Below are positions 1 to 6,582 of a stretch of 25,770 nucleotides of DNA, piece after piece. The stretch is from a virus. The DNA lies in the IMG/VR virus record IMGVR_UViG_3300007538_000160, positions 1-25,770 of that record. One strand, 5' to 3'. Position 1 is the stretch's first letter. Every line of letters starts with the position of its first letter. The notes beneath the pieces are model-generated. The model was not told the origin of the DNA and did not search any database. It was given only the letters and a program-made list of their open reading frames with translations. The position numbers were made by a program, and so were the translations under genes.

Positions 1-1
1 A

Positions 2-2317
2 CTACCTAAATTCAATCATATCCCAAAAATCCGAGGTAACTCCATACACAATACTTTTGGGCCTTCCAAGCCTTCCACCTGCTGAATTTACATGATATTT
101 TGTGTCACCGGGCGCGGAGGGATCAAATGCTTTAAATATTAACTGGTTGTCTGTCATATATTGTATAACTTTCTGAAATCCAGTCATTGATCTGCCTCTA
201 CCACTAGCGGAGTCATTTAGATCATTTAACATCTTGTTATTCTTCAATACACATCTCAACCCAGAGAGCGGGAACAACCCTTTTTCTCTATCTTTTGTTG
301 GAAGTAAGCATTTTTGATCCTTATATTTACCTTTTAAAATTTTAATGATAGCTGGCGCCACAAGGGTAACTGCTATGTCATCTAATATATTCCCAAAATC
401 TCCTCCGCGAAAGAAGCTTTCCACTCCTTCCATCTCATATTCAACTAAACTTTTGCCCCATTGCCATTCTTCCTCACATATTATTGCCTCACTTCTATTG
501 AAAACAGAGCATATACCAGCATATTTTAATGCCTTAACAGCAGCACGTGACCACATTATGCTTTTAATCCCGTCCAAATCTCTATATTTCCTCTCCATAT
601 TAACGCAATGATCCATAAATTCATATATATCATCCTGCAATGAAGCGGACTCTGCTGGCATTAAATGAACTTTCGGATCACTCTCTGCCTGAGTTTGGCT
701 ACATTTGTGAGCCAAATATTTCAATTTATCAGCGCATTCAGTATCTATAAAATAATCAAATGTCCTGCTAATATGAGGCTTGTCTCCAGATATTCTAAAT
801 ATGCTCTGTCTTGCTATATCACCTCTTTCTGCAGCACCACTAGCGCGGAATGTGCTCAATAATGTCTCAGGAGTGGCTTCACTTACAATGCTCAATGATG
901 GCGCTCTCAGAACTGGCACATCATTCTCTGAATCACTAAATCCCTCTGCATTACTATAACCAGTACTAGCACTACATGAATACAGGGACAGCAAGGCGCG
1001 GGTAAAACCGCTTATATCACCACTCTTACTTGCCAGTAATAATCCTGCCTCAGTGAATATACTCACCTTACAGCGGGCTGATTCAAGATCATTTATTACT
1101 GCCTTATAACTTGTATACCTTGATTTGCCTAAAAAGCTACATGATCTATTATCAACATCACTTATTACTGTATAATATACATGCTTAATAAATTCACCTA
1201 TGCTATCTTTACCCATACCTGTTGGCATGATCAATGTTAAATATACATTAAGGCCAAGAGGTTTTGGACAGCTTACATTAAATTTTCTCCCTATTATGCC
1301 AACAACGGCTCCAACAGCGGATACCAGTGCGACTTCTCTATACCTAAACAGGGCCATATCATACGCATTTTGAGTCAATTTACCCAATAATCCAGGCGGC
1401 CATGGTATTACCCTGGAACTTTTGTAATATCCTTCTTCTTCAAGATCAGGCAGATTATCAATATCAATATGAACTTCATTTATCTTTTCATATCCTTGCC
1501 TGACAATCCTATTAATATCATCATATCTTTGGTGCCATCTTGAATCTTTCTCTGCATCAGCGCACGCGGAAAATAGAGTTTGTATGAAAGCGACTGCCAT
1601 TGATTCATCTACGCCATCCTTGGCAAATGCCCAACCCATGCTCAATATGCCAGGGTGGAACATATCTGATTCAATGATCCCTCTCATATGTCCATGCCAA
1701 TCACGGGAAAAGTCAAATATCTTTCCATTCTCACCCGCTACAGACAACTCTTCATGAGCCTCTTTTACTGGAATGCTAACACCTCCAAACCATCCGTAAT
1801 ATTCAAACAACCCATCTTCTGGATCATCTCTGGATGGAATAAACCAAGGCTGGCTCCATCTCCACATTTCATTACATGGATATATCCCTACAGATTTATC
1901 CTTCAATTCTCTTAATATTGATCCAACAGTTGCCCTTAACTGACTCTTTTCAATTGGCACTACTGTCCTGAGCACACAGCGAAACTTATTCTTCTCAGCC
2001 CCCATATGACTATGTGAGGTATAAATGAAATGATTATATCCTAGTTTACGCAATGCATCATGTACCTCTCTAGGACTTGGAGCATTCCCTTTATCAATCC
2101 CCATATCTCCATCAAGAACAATTAGCTCAGATTTAAAGATGTTAGCATCTTTCCTATACATAGGCTCACATGCACCTCTAACAAAATATGCATGGTGCTT
2201 GCTTCCCTTAATAGGCTTTCTGAAATGGGTTGACATCTCCTCAAGTGAGCCATATTTGCATAACTCGCCATTGTCTACATTACGCTGATCACCTGAAAAA
2301 TAAGTTATTGTAAACAA
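2..2317 (-). CDS. Primase-helicase-like replication protein (AEP-like N-terminus + DUF3987-like ATPase)
   Basis: Likely a replicative primase-helicase that primes and unwinds phage DNA. The first ~200 residues resemble archaeo-eukaryotic-type primases: an IVLDGD metal-binding motif, then YTSHSH about 30 residues later (the sxH-type motif), then an FRCVLR strand. From about residue 300 the protein looks like the DUF3987 ATPase family: a PPGLLGKL lead-in, then a Walker A-like PTGMGKDS. The longest frame opens with TTG at 2332, but that codon has no ribosome site. A second TTG at 2317 has GAGAGGA just upstream, so I start there (771 aa). It is the only gene of this arm visible on the minus strand and is transcribed away from the rest of the replication genes. 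The motif reading is direct. The primase-helicase role is family inference. A catalytically altered regulator of replication is possible. Confidence 0.65.
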   Translation of the reverse strand: MFTITYFSGDQRNVDNGELCKYGSLEEMSTHFRKPIKGSKHHAYFVRGACEPMYRKDANIFKSELIVLDGDMGIDKGNAPSPREVHDALRKLGYNHFIYTSHSHMGAEKNKFRCVLRTVVPIEKSQLRATVGSILRELKDKSVGIYPCNEMWRWSQPWFIPSRDDPEDGLFEYYGWFGGVSIPVKEAHEELSVAGENGKIFDFSRDWHGHMRGIIESDMFHPGILSMGWAFAKDGVDESMAVAFIQTLFSACADAEKDSRWHQRYDDINRIVRQGYEKINEVHIDIDNLPDLEEEGYYKSSRVIPWPPGLLGKLTQNAYDMALFRYREVALVSAVGAVVGIIGRKFNVSCPKPLGLNVYLTLIMPTGMGKDSIGEFIKHVYYTVISDVDNRSCSFLGKSRYTSYKAVINDLESARCKVSIFTEAGLLLASKSGDISGFTRALLSLYSCSASTGYSNAEGFSDSENDVPVLRAPSLSIVSEATPETLLSTFRASGAAERGDIARQSIFRISGDKPHISRTFDYFIDTECADKLKYLAHKCSQTQAESDPKVHLMPAESASLQDDIYEFMDHCVNMERKYRDLDGIKSIMWSRAAVKALKYAGICSVFNRSEAIICEEEWQWGKSLVEYEMEGVESFFRGGDFGNILDDIAVTLVAPAIIKILKGKYKDQKCLLPTKDREKGLFPLSGLRCVLKNNKMLNDLNDSASGRGRSMTGFQKVIQYMTDNQLIFKAFDPSAPGDTKYHVNSAGGRLGRPKSIVYGVTSDFWDMIEFR

Positions 2318-2549
2318 TTCTCTTCCTCTCAAAATAAAATGGAACTACAGAACAGAACAGTGGCATATAGGCCCACAATTAACTTCAACAAAAGTTGACA
2401 CTTAACTAAATTATACTATTAAATAGGAATGTAAAGTTGTAAAACTGTTAACCGTAAACTGCTAACTGATAGCATTGCAGCCAGCACCGCACCACGCGGG
2501 GAAGTAATTATATACTATAATAAAGGAATAAATCGATAGGTAAAAAGTA
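2318..2549. promoter_or_regulatory. Divergent intergenic control region
   Basis: This gene-free stretch separates the minus-strand primase-helicase from the plus-strand arm. On the plus strand it holds TTGACA (2395-2400), a 16-base spacer and TATTAA (2417-2422), a plausible sigma70 promoter. On the minus strand it holds a TATAAT (2410-2415) preceded by ATAG, the same -10 context seen at other promoters here; its -35 is unclear. The two candidates overlap, so they could compete. A short GC-rich island with CACGCGGGG lies near 2492-2502. I see no ORF of note. Calls are by eye. Confidence 0.4.
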
Positions 2550-2579
2550 TTTACTCACATCATATATTTATAGTATACT
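2550..2579 (+). promoter_or_regulatory. Sigma70-like promoter (TTTACT-18-TATACT)
   Basis: TTTACT (2550-2555), an 18-base spacer ending in TTTATAG, and TATACT (2574-2579). The same layout recurs at 4949 and 8950, which strengthens the call. It would drive the small ORF at 2617 and possibly the genes from 2886 onward. Confidence 0.55.
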
Positions 2580-2616
2580 ATTACCTCACAAAATGATTAA
2601 ATGTAAGGGAGATTAA

Positions 2617-2745
2617 ATGAATAGGGCCATTGCAATTTTGTTTTCATATATAATTTTAACAGACAGTGGTAGCTACTATACATCATCACATGATCTTTTG
2701 GATGAATTACTCAATGAAACTGTAAGTAAGATCACCCTTGAGTAA
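2617..2745 (+). CDS. Small hypothetical protein (42 aa) behind a promoter
   Basis: An ATG with a strong upstream ribosome site (AAGGGAGA, ending 4 bases before the start) opens a 42-codon frame. The N-terminal part (AIAILFSYIIL) is hydrophobic and could be a short membrane segment or signal-like helix. The C-terminal half is acidic (DLLDELLNE). It is the first frame after the promoter at 2550, the position where phages often place small early host-takeover proteins. I do not recognise a family. The ribosome site and promoter spacing support translation; its shortness and lack of a recognisable homologue limit confidence. Confidence 0.45.
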   Translation: MNRAIAILFSYIILTDSGSYYTSSHDLLDELLNETVSKITLE

Positions 2746-2885
2746 GGTGATTTGCCCAGCAGATAGTGGCATTGTAACTTCTGAGTTGTGGACAGAGTGG
2801 CTTCTTAAAACGATGTGACTAAATCATTCCCGAAGCAAGACGCGGGCCACAACATTTTTTTAATTAAAAGTGGGATAAATAGCAT
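2746..2885 (+). promoter_or_regulatory. Structured leader upstream of the HTH gene
   Basis: 140 bases with no convincing gene. GTGGC (2797-2801) can pair with GCCAC (2846-2850), and the second arm is followed after four bases by a run of seven T, giving a weak, long-looped terminator-like or attenuator-like layout. GCTTC and GAAGC inside the loop offer a competing pairing. A 24-codon frame from GTG near 2815 ends by overlapping the ATG at 2886 and could act as a leader peptide. Both readings are speculative. Confidence 0.25.
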
Positions 2886-3095
2886 ATGATTAAATGGCAA
2901 AAACTCATTGATAATTTTATTAAAAATGGAATTAATCCAAATCAGCTTGCACTTCTTTCTGGCTGCATGACTCAAGATATATGCGACCTAATGAATGAAG
3001 TCACTATTGAGCCTCCATTTAGCACTGGATTAAAGCTCTTGGATATACATCTGGACTACTTTCCAACAAAGCATAATTTCATAATCGAGGATTGA
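2886..3095 (+). CDS. Small helix-turn-helix protein (XRE/Cro-like)
   Basis: 69 residues. The pattern INPNQLALLSGCMTQDICDL fits a helix-turn-helix of the XRE/Cro type: a first helix with a small residue at the turn, then a recognition-like helix. The tail FSTGLKLLDIH matches the usual end of short phage HTH proteins that bind one operator half-site per domain. It would act as a transcription regulator, probably of the promoters just upstream. The start is the only ATG near the frame opening. Its ribosome site is weak (GTGGGA about 10 bases upstream). The next gene's ribosome site lies within its last codons, so the two are coupled. The specific operator is not evident. Confidence 0.55.
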   Translation: MIKWQKLIDNFIKNGINPNQLALLSGCMTQDICDLMNEVTIEPPFSTGLKLLDIHLDYFPTKHNFIIED

Positions 3096-3097
3096 AA

Positions 3098-3565
3098 ATG
3101 ATTATTGTAGATATTGATAATTGCATATCAGAAGATAATTGGCGTGTAAAATACATAAATAGTTATTATGACAACAATAATCTATTTGATAAGTTTCACA
3201 AATACCATTCTCTATCAGCATTTGATATATCGCATCAGTTCCCCCAATACGCAGAACACATATTGAATAATGAGACTATTGTATTTGTAACATCTAGGCC
3301 AGAATTTTATCGTTTCACAACTGAATATTGGCTAGATGTAAATGGATATGAATATGACTACCTATTTATGAGACAAAAGGGCTGTGATCTATCTTCCGCT
3401 GATTACAAGTCAAGGCTTGTAAGATGGATTAAGGCTGATTTCAGAGAAGAAATCACAATGTGCTATGATGATAGGATCGATGTTCTTGAGTCATATCGCA
3501 AACTAGGACTCAAGACAACTAGAATTGCAATTCATGATACTGTCCAAGCTAAATATCAACCTTAA
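3098..3565 (+). CDS. HAD-superfamily phosphatase
   Basis: 155 residues. Motif I is IIVDIDNC near the N-terminus (nucleophile Asp and second Asp; the usual DxDGT has become DIDNC). Motif II is VFVTSRPE (Ser/Thr plus Arg). The C-terminal acidic pair is in CYDDR. This matches small HAD phosphatases of phages, related to the phosphatase half of polynucleotide kinase and to 5'-nucleotidases. The likely substrate is a nucleotide or a nucleic-acid 3' end; the sequence does not say which. I start at ATG 3098, with GAGGA seven bases upstream, not at the TTG six bases earlier. It overlaps nothing and follows the HTH gene by two bases. Confidence 0.7.
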   Translation: MIIVDIDNCISEDNWRVKYINSYYDNNNLFDKFHKYHSLSAFDISHQFPQYAEHILNNETIVFVTSRPEFYRFTTEYWLDVNGYEYDYLFMRQKGCDLSSADYKSRLVRWIKADFREEITMCYDDRIDVLESYRKLGLKTTRIAIHDTVQAKYQP

Positions 3566-3576
3566 ATAAAAGTGTA

Positions 3577-3611
3577 TAAAATTATAGTTGACCCAAATGA
3601 ACATATTCATA
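3577..3611 (+). repeat. 35-bp direct repeat, copy 1
   Basis: 35 bases identical at 33 positions to 4053-4087. Here the repeat spans the leader and start codon of the gene at 3597. A remnant frame within it would read KIIVDPNEHIH, nearly the same as the start of the gene at 4048. Confidence 0.8.
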
Positions 3612-4046
3612 CTAGACACCAACCCTGAACTTGCAGCTAAATACCATTGTGACCAACATGTCGTCAAAATGATATTGGAATCTGCTCAAATGCTTTCAAC
3701 TGTAATTGGAGCTGGATATAAGCAAACTCATGAAAATCATCCTTGTACACTATGGCTGAAGAAATCACAAGCTAATTGCACATGGCTTATTCAACTAGCA
3801 GCAAGTCTTAATGAAGAATACAGGATTCGCTTTAATCACAGAAGGAATCACAAGTCATGGGATGTTATATCAGAGTTCCATATGTTCAATTATGAACATT
3901 TACCAGATATTCCAATGACTCCATTTGCACAGGCTATGCCTGACTTATATAAATCTGATAATGCTGTAGAATCTTACAGACGATATTATAAATTGCAGAA
4001 ACCGTTTGCCACTTGGCGCAATGATATTCCTTATTGGATGGAATAA
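3597..4046 (+). CDS. Conserved phage protein of unknown function (MNIFILD... family)
   Basis: 149 residues. The N-terminus (MNIFILDTNPELAAKYHCDQ, then HVVKMILESAQMLS) matches a protein I recall from many tailed phages, typically annotated hypothetical. The invariant-looking residues are Cys, Asp, His, Lys, Glu and Gln in that block. The C-terminal part has SYRRYY, FATWRND and PYWM, which suit a compact nucleic-acid-binding fold. The general plan is reminiscent of small pyrimidine-dimer glycosylase-type proteins, but I cannot establish homology. I start at ATG 3597 because the upstream TTG has no better ribosome site. The start codon lies inside the 35-bp repeat shared with the next gene. Confidence 0.6.
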   Translation: MNIFILDTNPELAAKYHCDQHVVKMILESAQMLSTVIGAGYKQTHENHPCTLWLKKSQANCTWLIQLAASLNEEYRIRFNHRRNHKSWDVISEFHMFNYEHLPDIPMTPFAQAMPDLYKSDNAVESYRRYYKLQKPFATWRNDIPYWME

Positions 4047-4047
4047 A

Positions 4048-4392
4048 ATGATTAAAATTATAGTTGACCCAACTGAACATTTTCATAATCTGGAAGATAA
4101 GGTTTTATTAGAACATTGTAATGTTGTGATCTCTTGGGCTGTGAATCCTATATTTTCAAAGTCCACATTTAAAGCATCTATTTTACAGCAATATCTATAT
4201 AATCTATCAGACTTCTGTATGGGTGGAGAAGTTGGCAATGATGGAGTTTATAGATATGAAGGAGATGAGCCGCTATATCCTCTCATCTGCCTGGAAAAAG
4301 GTGATGATATTCTATATTTTTATGAATATGATATTATAGCACTCAAGGATAGCAAACAGGAAAAGGGATTTTATATAACCAGGGTTGACTAA
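4048..4392 (+). CDS. Hypothetical protein (114 aa)
   Basis: I start at ATG 4048, immediately after the previous stop; GGA lies eight bases upstream and the longer frame upstream is only overlap with the previous gene. The protein starts MIKIIVDPTEHFHN. It has an acidic, aromatic-rich C-terminal half ending in a DILYFYEYDIIALKD stretch, which suggests a small beta-sheet protein. I recognise no family. Its first ~13 codons lie in the 35-bp repeat whose other copy precedes the gene at 3597. It overlaps no gene and abuts the deaminase, consistent with one operon. Confidence 0.5.
   Translation: MIKIIVDPTEHFHNLEDKVLLEHCNVVISWAVNPIFSKSTFKASILQQYLYNLSDFCMGGEVGNDGVYRYEGDEPLYPLICLEKGDDILYFYEYDIIALKDSKQEKGFYITRVD
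4053..4087 (+). repeat. 35-bp direct repeat, copy 2
   Basis: Matches 3577-3611 at 33 of 35 positions, 476 bases downstream. In this copy it encodes the N-terminus of the protein starting at 4048, in a different frame from the gene that starts inside copy 1. Confidence 0.8.
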
Positions 4393-4393
4393 T

Positions 4394-4843
4394 GTGAAAA
4401 TTGATAAACTTATACCAGTTGCACGTTCAATTGCATTTTTATCTAAGGACAGAGTTAAGGTTGGCGCTATCATTTGTAGTGATGATGGAGCAATAGTATC
4501 AACTGGGTTTAATGGATTTCCAAGGGGAATCTGTGACTATGATGATAGAATTAATAATGAAGAGGTGAGACTTAAATATATTGTTCATGCTGAGGCAAAT
4601 GCTATCATCCAAGCGGGTAGATTAGGAACTAATGTTATTGGCAAAAATCTAATAGTTTGGGGCAGAGCCATATGCTCAGAATGTACTAAATTTGCAATAC
4701 AGGCAGGAATAAGTAAAATTTACACCCCAAGCGTCATAGCAGGAAGCAGCTTGAAATGGACTATTCACAGAATAAATAGTAGGGCGCTTTGCAAAGAAGC
4801 GGGTGTTATTGTAATAGAGTATAATCAAAATGACATTTTTTAG
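4394..4843 (+). CDS. Deoxycytidylate (dCMP) deaminase
   Basis: Deaminates dCMP to dUMP with zinc, supplying the substrate for thymidylate synthase. The zinc-site motifs are VHAEANAI (His65, Glu67) and CSEC (Cys94, Cys97), after an N-terminal KVGAII...GFNGFPRGI block typical of the family. The second motif lacks the usual proline before its first cysteine. 149 aa is a normal length. I prefer GTG 4394, placed ten bases after AGGG, over TTG 4385. It pairs functionally with the ThyX-like and pyrophosphohydrolase genes downstream. The call is firm; the substrate is assigned by family. Confidence 0.88.
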   Translation: MKIDKLIPVARSIAFLSKDRVKVGAIICSDDGAIVSTGFNGFPRGICDYDDRINNEEVRLKYIVHAEANAIIQAGRLGTNVIGKNLIVWGRAICSECTKFAIQAGISKIYTPSVIAGSSLKWTIHRINSRALCKEAGVIVIEYNQNDIF

Positions 4844-4934
4844 ATTGTTAATAGAATTTGCATTGTCAGCAGCTATGATTATTGTTGCTTTATTGCTGAT
4901 CCGCTGGCTTGAGTCTATATCTTACAGAAAATAA
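4830..4934 (+). CDS. Small single-pass membrane protein (34 aa)
   Basis: A 34-codon frame overlapping the last 14 bases of the deaminase gene. It is almost entirely one hydrophobic helix (ALSAAMIIVALLLI) followed by a basic end (ESISYRK), as expected for a one-pass membrane peptide. Position and overlap fit translation coupled to the deaminase. No strong ribosome site is visible and I recognise no family. Confidence 0.4.
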   Translation: MTFFRLLIEFALSAAMIIVALLLIRWLESISYRK

Positions 4935-4948
4935 TTTAAAAATTTTTC

Positions 4949-4977
4949 TTTACTTCAGTTATCTTTTATAGTATAAT
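4949..4977 (+). promoter_or_regulatory. Sigma70-like promoter (TTTACT-17-TATAAT)
   Basis: TTTACT (4949-4954), a 17-base spacer ending TTTATAG, and a perfect TATAAT (4972-4977). Transcription would start near 4984, exactly where the tRNA-like structure begins, and continue into the recombination genes. Confidence 0.65.
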
Positions 4978-4984
4978 ATATTCC

Positions 4985-5056
4985 AATGGTTGGTTAATGT
5001 AGCTGAGGAGGCTTTTATAAAAGAGTCTCCCAGGGTGCAAATCCTGTACCATTCCA
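4985..5056 (+). ncRNA. tRNA-like structured RNA with encoded CCA
   Basis: 72 bases starting at the expected start point of the promoter at 4949. Stems read by eye: AATGGT (4985-4990) with ACCATT (5048-5053), followed directly by CCA; GGAGGCT (5007-5013) with AGTCTCC (5024-5030), seven pairs including one G-U; CAGG (5031-5034) with CCTG (5043-5046). TAGCTGAGGAGG (5000-5011) fits the A-box consensus of tRNAs and GGTGCAAATCC (5034-5044) fits the B-box with one mismatch. No proper D-stem forms and the middle loop has ten bases, so no anticodon can be assigned. It may be a degenerate tRNA, a tRNA mimic, or the structured leader of the gene at 5077. Confidence 0.35.
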
Positions 5057-5076
5057 AAGTAAAATGGTGAACACAA

Positions 5077-5451
5077 GTGAACGAAAACAAACTGATTGAA
5101 CTAATTGGAAAACAGAAAGAAATGGCCTCAACTTTGAAAAGGCTTAAAGATGAAGAGTCAAAAATCAGAAGAGAGATTTGCGACCATCTTCTTGAAGGGA
5201 AGGCTGCTGGGACTCATAAGTTCAATATTGGTGATTATCAAGTTAAAGCTGTTAAGTCATTTTCATACTCGCTGGACCAGAATCTAGTTCAAGTTATGCT
5301 TGAATCAGGAGATTTTTCAGATGATGAAGTTGATGCTATTAGAACCAAGTATGAGCTTAATTTGACAAATTATAAAAATTTGGAAAACTCTGATGGCTTA
5401 GATGATTGTATAACTGTGAAGGAATCAATGCCGTCTCTTACTGTTGATTAA
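5077..5451 (+). CDS. Recombination-module accessory protein (DUF7173-like)
   Basis: 124 residues. The N-terminal ~45 residues are a charged helix likely to form a coiled coil (KQKEMASTLKRLKDEESKIR). A small core follows (GTHKFNIGDYQVKAVKSFSY), then a C-terminal part ending in VKESMPSLTVD. This layout matches a small phage protein I recall as usual beside Sak4/ERF-type recombinases; its function is unknown. The start is GTG 5077 with a weak ribosome site, just downstream of the tRNA-like structure. The gene directly precedes the RecA-like ATPase, which supports the assignment. Confidence 0.6.
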   Translation: MNENKLIELIGKQKEMASTLKRLKDEESKIRREICDHLLEGKAAGTHKFNIGDYQVKAVKSFSYSLDQNLVQVMLESGDFSDDEVDAIRTKYELNLTNYKNLENSDGLDDCITVKESMPSLTVD

Positions 5452-5456
5452 ACAAA

Positions 5457-6110
5457 ATGGCAATTAAGATACAATCTAGTAAGGGTTGTTATACTGATGG
5501 TATTAAGGCGGTAGTATATGGAGCATCAGGAGTTGGCAAGACAGTCCTATGCTCCACTGCCCCAAGGCCAGTCATTATCTCAGCAGAAAGAGGGTTGCTT
5601 TCACTATCAAGTATGGACATTCCATATGTAGAAGTGAATACATCTAAGGATATTCAAGAGGCTTATGATGCTTTAAAGTCAAATGATGATTATGATACAA
5701 TTTGCATTGACTCGCTTTCTGAGGTTTCAGAAGCCGTCCTTGCTGAATTGAAGAAGGGAGTTGCTGATGGCAGACAGGCATATATGAAATTGTCTGAATC
5801 TATGGGCGGCTTTATAAAGAATTTCCGTGACATTCGTGGCAAAAATGTCATCTTCATCGCAAAATCAAAGAGGGTTGAAGATGAAGAAACGGGATCATCC
5901 CAACATGAACCATATATACCTGGCAAGGTTCTGCCATTCCAATTGCCTTATATGGTTGATGAAGTCCTATACTATGATATAGATCGCAAAGGGAACAGGC
6001 AACTGTGCACCAAAGCATCAAGAAAATACATAGCAAAGGATCGTAGTGGGAAACTAGATGAGTTTGAATCACCTGATCTTACTCATATTTTTAACAAAAT
6101 CGCAAAGTGA
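5457..6110 (+). CDS. Sak4-like RecA-family ATPase (recombinase)
   Basis: A short RecA-core ATPase (217 aa) of the AAA_24/Sak4 type used by phages to anneal single-stranded DNA or assist recombination. Walker A is GASGVGKT (22-29) and Walker B is YDTICID (Asp85), followed by SLSEV. The C-terminal part has YIPGKVLPFQLPYMVDEVL, the usual landmark of the family. There is no separate DNA-binding domain, as is normal for Sak4. It sits between the accessory protein and the DUF669 protein, its standard partners. The family call is firm; activity is inferred. Confidence 0.85.
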   Translation: MAIKIQSSKGCYTDGIKAVVYGASGVGKTVLCSTAPRPVIISAERGLLSLSSMDIPYVEVNTSKDIQEAYDALKSNDDYDTICIDSLSEVSEAVLAELKKGVADGRQAYMKLSESMGGFIKNFRDIRGKNVIFIAKSKRVEDEETGSSQHEPYIPGKVLPFQLPYMVDEVLYYDIDRKGNRQLCTKASRKYIAKDRSGKLDEFESPDLTHIFNKIAK

Positions 6111-6122
6111 ACGAGGTATATT

Positions 6123-6530
6123 ATGGCTATTCTTCCTAATGTTTTTAAAGCTGATGATTCACCTTCAGGCTATGAGCCTATCCCCGCTGGGTGGTATGAG
6201 GCTGAAGTCGTCAAATCAGAGATGAAGGACACCAAATCTGGCGGGAAGATGTTGTCTGTACAGTTTAAAGTCCTTGAGGGGGAGCATGAAAATAGGCTTG
6301 TATTTGCAAATTTCAACCTTATTAATGCCAATCCTACTGCAGTGGAAATTGCACAGCGTGAATTGGGCAATTTGGTTAATGCTTGCGGTCTTGATGAGGT
6401 GGAAGATTCAGCAGATTTACACAGCATCCCAATTGCAATTAAAGTAAAGATCCAAGAAGGCAATGCTGCTTATCCAGAGCCAAGAAATGCTATTGCGGCA
6501 TATAAACCTTTGAGCGAAATGCCTAACTAA
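6123..6530 (+). CDS. DUF669 single-stranded DNA-binding-type protein
   Basis: 135 residues with DUF669 landmarks: FKADDSPSGYEPIPAGWYEA near the start, KSGGKMLSVQFKVLEGE, and NRLVFANFNL. Proteins of this family are OB-fold-like and are thought to bind ssDNA beside a Sak4/RecA-like recombinase, which is exactly the neighbour here. GAGG lies eight bases before the ATG. A strong terminator follows immediately, so it ends the transcript started at 4949. The DNA-binding role rests on family and context. Confidence 0.8.
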   Translation: MAILPNVFKADDSPSGYEPIPAGWYEAEVVKSEMKDTKSGGKMLSVQFKVLEGEHENRLVFANFNLINANPTAVEIAQRELGNLVNACGLDEVEDSADLHSIPIAIKVKIQEGNAAYPEPRNAIAAYKPLSEMPN

Positions 6531-6547
6531 GATTCTCTCCTCAACTT

Positions 6548-6575
6548 GGCCCGTGTAAAAAACGGGCCCTTTTTT
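6548..6575 (+). terminator. Intrinsic terminator
   Basis: GGCCCGT (6548-6554) pairs perfectly with ACGGGCC (6562-6568) across a seven-base loop, followed by C and six T. It ends the Sak4-DUF669 transcript. The next gene starts only eight bases after the T-run. Confidence 0.9.
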
Positions 6576-6582
6576 AAAGAAT

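Noticed and set aside
2-2332. Start of the primase-helicase at TTG 2332
   Set aside because: No ribosome site lies upstream; GAGAGGA lies between this codon and the TTG at 2317, which fits the latter.
2733-2751. Hairpin ATCACC/GGTGAT as a terminator for the small ORF
   Set aside because: It has no T-run and overlaps the stop codon; too weak to call.
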